Assembly (NCBI GenBank): GCA_015680685.1
Contig: MNCI01010180.1
Coordinates: forward strand, 209,400-273,399
Source of the DNA: Gnetum montanum
Lineage: Eukaryota > Streptophyta > Gnetopsida > Gnetales > Gnetaceae
Reading direction: 5' to 3'
DNA length: 64,000 nucleotides
In this document: piece by piece, positions 59,400-64,000 of the stretch
Layout: each line of letters starts with the position of its first letter
Numbering within the stretch: the first letter of the stretch is position 1
The notes under the pieces: model-generated
Seen by the model: the letters and a program-made list of their open reading frames with translations, nothing else
Databases searched by the model: none
What the model was told of the DNA's origin: nothing
Program-made: the position numbers and the translations under genes

Positions 59400-62000
59400 C
59401 ATACATGAATCCTAGACCTTAACAAGGGGTAAAACCTTAACAAAACATGTCACTTTGGGCATCAAAATAGGGAAAACACTAGACCAATGTTACCTAGGGG
59501 GTACACCATTTATAGTTACCCTCTAGTGCTCATCAAGCCCTAGTTCAACCTCAAAGCAATCCCACATAGTCTTAAACCCCTCCATTCACCTCTGATAGCC
59601 CTGTAACCTCACCAAATCTAGTCAAAAGTGCTCAAAACCTTCAAATTTAGTGGATCCACATTATGGGAGACTTCATCCATGTTGGGCAGCATGGATCTAG
59701 GGTGGATGGATGGGGAGATGACCAAAACTACTAAACTTGACCACCTAGTAGCCATTTTTCAAACCTAACACTTCTTGATAACCTTTGGTAGCCTATGTTT
59801 AGCTTAAAAAAATTCATTTTTCACTCTTAAAATCTTATCCATGCTAGTGAACCCCTCCATCACACTACCCAATGTGGAGCTAGTTTGGATGCCCTAGGAG
59901 TATGTAATAAAACCTAGTTTATGATCCAAAATAACTTAATAACCTACCTTAATGACTTCTAGACCCTGCCGAAGCCTGCCAGAGCCTTTAGACATCTTGA
60001 AATTGATCAAAAATGGTAAAAATCCATTACCCCCTTCCATTCATACTAAGGCCACCTTTCCCAATATGGAGAAATGGGGGAATGATAGCATTGACACTTA
60101 AGAGCCTCCAAATTTATGGATTTTGATAACAAATCTTAACCTTTGACATTGGCAACCCTAGAGGCTAACATGCATGGTTGATTTTCTGTTAAAAGAGACT
60201 AGATATGATATTTTTTATTTGTCCATGATGAGGGACAAGTTATTCACATTGGGTAGCATGGAGCCAACATGGATAAAATAGGAATAACCAGAAGTTCTCA
60301 ATATTTTCCTTAAAATGAGCATGTGTTAACTTCCTTACTCTCTTAGAGACTCTAGTAACCTAAAACCTACTAAAATTGATTCCATTTCATGGTTTTTCTT
60401 ACTTCTACACTAAACACCCCCTCATCCACGCTAGCCAATGTGGATCCAACATGGATGAATCAAGGAAAGTTCATGGAGATCATAGAGACATGAAAATAAC
60501 TCTAACCTATGATATCCTCACCCTACAACCCTATCAGAACCTTTTGGAGCCTCCATATGCCTCAAAATTGATCAAAAACAATACAAATTTTCATCCCCTT
60601 CTCATCCATGATGGGGTCACCATGTCTAGTGTGGAAAAAATGGGGATGATTGCATGAGGTATCAAGGAGCATTAAAATTACTAAATTTTAACCTTAAACC
60701 TTAGTCCTTGACCCTTACAGCCATGGTAGCATTGAAACTTGGTTGAATCTAGCAAAAAGTCAGTAAAAGATTGGGTTCAAATTTTTCCACACTTGGGAGG
60801 ACCCTATCCATGCTTAGCATCCTATCCCCAACATGGATGAAAGAGGGTAGAGCCAAAACTTGTAAAATTTGCATAAAATTTAACTTATAAAAATTACCCA
60901 ATCCTTTTGGAAGTCATCAGCCTTTTGGAAGCTAATCAAAATAGTCTAAAATTATCCGCCTTTAGTTCTCCATGTTGCAGAGGATGCTATCCATGCTGAG
61001 CATGGTAGCCCTAGTGTCGATGGAGAGGGGCAAGCCCTAAAACATAATCTTGCAACCCTCAAAATGACTAGATTTTGATTCCAGCCTTCAACCATCAACA
61101 TCAACAACCCTATAGATGCATGTACATGGCCAAAAGTGACAAAAAATTGCAAAAAGTAGGCTCCCTTCATTCTTCCACACTGGGGATCATCTCGTTCATG
61201 TTGGCCAGCATGGATACTAGGAATGACTCATAAATGATCCATAGACACCTCAAACTGACACCATATAGCCTTGCATGCATCCTGGGGCCTTATTTGCACC
61301 TCCTAGAGCCCTCATACTCTCCAAAATTGATCACAAATAGTCAAAAGCTATCCCCCTTAGATCTTCCTATCTGGATCCATCCTAAGCATGGTGGCCTTAA
61401 TGTGGAAAAAAGGGGGTAACATAGAAAACCATTTAGGAACACTCAAAAATACCAAATTTTGACTATAAACCCCAACCCTTGACCCTGACAACTGTAGGAG
61501 CTAACATGCATGGTCAATTGTGGTTAAAGCTAGCATAGATCTAAGATTTTTGATCTATCCATGATAGGGAAGGCCTCTTTCACATTGGGAAGCATAGAAC
61601 CATCTTGGAGGAGCTTGCTTTCCACCTTTGGTACCAAATTGACACTCCTAGAGACCAAAAACCTATACCAAAGAAGCCTAGAACCTTATAGCCTTAATTT
61701 TGCACTAATCTAACCTCATTTTAGTTCTTGAAACTTATCCACTCCAATCTTGCATGCTAGAGCAACTTCCCCACCATGGATCAAGGGGGATGTAACCTTA
61801 CATAGCCTCATACAACCTCTAGACATGACCAAAATTAGTCAAAAACATGGGAAATTATAGTCTACAATGCTAGAAGCCTAAAAACTTGATTAATGTGCTT
61901 CTAGAAAATACCAAAGCTAAAGAACAAGTCCACCCCCATTCATCCACACTAGGACCATCATGCATAGCATGGAAAAAAGGGGAGAAGCTATTCCAACTTT
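59400..62000. repeat. Degenerate ~190-bp tandem array, about 13 units
   Basis: A CATCCATG...(A)GCATGGA segment recurs at roughly 59690, 59850, 60040, 60240, 60430, 60610, 60800, 60985, 61185, 61375, 61570, 61760 and 61950, a period near 190 bp. Between these, each unit has recurring text such as CCTCATA..CCTC, AAAATTGRTCAAAAA and ACYCTAGARRC. Many units carry an inverted pair: CCATGCT-G-AGCATGG at 60990, and ATCCATG / CATGGAT arms around 8 bases at 59690. No coding potential. It ends next to the LTR at 62132. Confidence 0.65.
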
Positions 62001-62131
62001 CTTTACCACTGAAAACCCTCTTAAATTACTTCAAAACATAGCTAGGGGATGCACAACTACTAGATCTTGGTTCCAAATTCGCATGCAACCATGTTTGATC
62101 ATGTTTTTACATAGATTTAGATTATGCATTG

Positions 62132-63680
62132 TACTGACCTAAATCGTCAGTGTAAGGATGGAATGGAAACAGACACCAAGAGATCGTCGGGCAGCCACAG
62201 CTGACCCTGCCTTCGCCCGAGGGCAAGCTGGAAAAATAAACAAAGGCAGAGTGCCTTGGATGGTCTGCACACAAATCAACCAAGGACTTCCCCAAGCGTA
62301 AGCTATGGCTAGCGCTGGGGTTATTGTAAATGGGATGTAAACGGAATGCAAACGGTGATACGAAATGTAAATGGAGCATACTGAATTATGAATAAAGCAT
62401 AAATAGAACTAAACAATGTAAATGGGAGGCAATAATGAAACTGTATTATATTGTTTTAAAAAAAATGTGCACCGGTCAAAGCATAGTTGCACAAGTGTGG
62501 ATGGCAAGTTAAATGCCTAACCCCAGAATGATATGACACGATGATGTGACGATGAAATGGGATGAACGTGAGAAGAACTTGGAAGCCAACAATCAGATGT
62601 GCCAAGTGCCTAAGGATTGCAAGTTCTATCTTCCTTCAGAATTGCCAATCTCTCCAATCTTTGCCTCTTCCAATCTTCTTCTTCTTCTTATCCTCCTCTC
62701 TTGCCGCCTCTCTTGCTTGCCCCCCTTTGTTTGTGTGAATTGATAGGGTATTTATAGGGTTGGGCTAGGGTTTGGCTAGGTTTTGGCTAGGGGTTTCAAG
62801 AATGGAATCAATGGTTGGGAGATGAGAGAAAAATAGATCTAGTGACATGTGTCCCATGAATAGTTGGCACGAGTTGGATGTGTGTTGGATATTTGCCTTC
62901 TTTGACCAGATTTAATGTATTTTACAATTTGTGGGTCATTCAAGCCCATGAAAATACAAATAATTTAGATAAGCCCTCAAATGATAAAAATTTACAAAGA
63001 AAATCAAGGAGGATTAACTTTGCCTTGCTTGTCTAGCACCTAGTGTGACCTGCAATGTGACTTGGCGTGTGACCTTCAAAACTTGCAATTTTGGGCTGAA
63101 ATCTAGAATTTTTAAAGGCTAGGACCCATAGTTATCAATAGTGGACCTTGAGGACAACTTACACCCTTAAAATCAAGTCATTTTGGCTTAGTTTTGGTGC
63201 TCTAAAAATTGGTGACGCTGATCCTTACGCTGTGCAACGTCTGAAAAATTAACTCGAGCGTCACCAAGTCAAAATGGCATATTTGAGGCCCAAATCTTGA
63301 TTTTCTAGAGGTTTGGAGCTACTAGGGACTTTTGTGAAGATCATGGGGGGTCCTTGTGCTCGATTTTGGCCTATTTGAACTCAATTTCGGGGCTCCAAAA
63401 GTTGGTGACGCTGATCCTTACGCTGTGCAGCGTCTGAAAAAGTAACCAAAGTGTACTTAGCCAAAACCAAACATTTTGAACCTAAAACTTTTGATTTTGG
63501 ATGCTGGAAGTTGGTGCATTCACTTGTGGGCCCTGGGGGAACCTTGCCTATTGAATAATGGACCATCGAGGGCTATTTCGGAGGCCTCCAATTTTGGTCA
63601 CGCTATACTCATGTTGGGCAGCAGCATGACTTAGCTTGATTCTTGTCTAAAAGTGCTAGGCCAAAATTAGTGGTGTTTCA
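62132..63680 (-). repeat. Decayed LTR of the same family as 570-1756
   Basis: The start (TACTGACCTAAATCGTC) and following text (CGAGGGCAAGCTGGA, AGAGTGCCTTG.ATGGTC, ACCAAGGACTTCCCC) match 570-740. GTGCACCGGTC is at 62467 and 1122, TATTTATAGGG at 62750 and 1340, and ACAATTTG at 62935 and 1406. The right end is probably TGGTGTTTCA at 63680, i.e. minus start TGAAACACC. U3 has two ~190-bp direct repeats with GGTGACGCTGATCCTTACGC (63210 and 63404). Where the other copy has GCGTAAACG this one mostly has ATGTAAATG. No element body or target duplication was found. Confidence 0.65.
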
Positions 63681-64000
63681 CTGGCCCCTCATTATTGACG
63701 TCTGGAGGAATCCACCTGAGAGGCGTCGACAAAGAAGTGCAAAACACCATGAGCAATAAAGCATCAAACATTAATCGTCAGCCCTTGGCTGGGTGTGATT
63801 GCACCATTTTCAAAAGTACATGGGATTTGAGGGAATGTGGTTCAAGATGCAAGGGAATCGGTTGTAACCAGGGAAGCTAGGAGGTTAAGGGCGATGATTG
63901 CTACTGGGATTTGTGGGAGAGAAATGCTCTCTTATGCACAAGTTATGTCATTAGTCCTTGTCAACAACTGGGTGTTTAGCAAACTCAGAACCAAGACATA
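63681..64000. other. Unassigned sequence at window end
   Basis: Higher GC than its surroundings. A 61-codon plus-strand frame at 63695 has no recognised family. It may be part of an element running past the window. Confidence 0.4.

Overview
This window looks like heterochromatic or intergenic DNA from a large, gene-poor seed-plant genome. A gymnosperm is my best guess, based on the density of old, diverged Ty3/gypsy elements, the very low gene density and the AT-rich decayed intergenic sequence; this is inference, since no marker gene fixes the taxon. I found one convincing cellular gene: a two-exon gene at 21377-23269 (+) for a 249-residue TVP38/TMEM64 (VTT/SNARE-associated Golgi, DedA-like) membrane protein. 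Nearly everything else is LTR-retrotransposon sequence in nested layers.

Layout. 1-1756: Tat-like gypsy remnant with an RT fragment, a 50-bp minisatellite and an LTR full of GCGTATACGC-type words. 1855-4863: gag and 5' LTR of an Athila-like element (family 'A', LTR termini TGATGAG...CTCATCA). 4864-7130 and 8870-8999 plus 18925-21070: two copies of an AT-rich segment, the second split by a complete 9.9-kb family-A element (9000-18924). 7150-8110: another RT/RNase H remnant. 21377-23269: the VTT gene. 24830-27745: a chromovirus-like gypsy remnant (gag, PR, RT, RNase H) split by a solo family-A LTR (26583-27394) with a perfect CTTTG target-site duplication. 29941-38377: a second complete family-A element with perfect ATCTC duplications; it has lost RT, RNase H and integrase, and holds a 491-N gap flanked by an exact 444-bp duplication that is probably an assembly artefact. 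38604-42633: a non-autonomous LTR element with an unrecognised decayed reading frame. 43173-49793: a Del/Tekay-like gypsy remnant whose integrase region is repeated four times in tandem. 49794-50269: probable solo LTR. 50836-53040: element carrying a plant-transposon-protein-like gag domain. 53320-58900: the only plus-strand gypsy remnant (Tat-like gag and protease). 59100-62000: minisatellite, then a degenerate ~190-bp tandem array. 62132-63680: a second, decayed LTR of the family seen at 570-1756.

The most interesting pattern is shared by several apparently unrelated LTR families here. The short stretch between the LTR 5' end and the TATA box (U3) is filled with a self-complementary short word that differs by family or copy: GCGTATACGC, GCGATATCGC, AAGACATCTT, and possibly CCATGCT/AGCATGG and GACGCT/AGCGTC. 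In five of six family-A LTRs this U3 is only about 96-109 bp; in the sixth it has roughly doubled by tandem expansion.

All retroelement genes except the isolated 168-codon gag opening frame at 55433 are broken by stops or frameshifts. Domain calls come from reading translations by eye; no database search was run.
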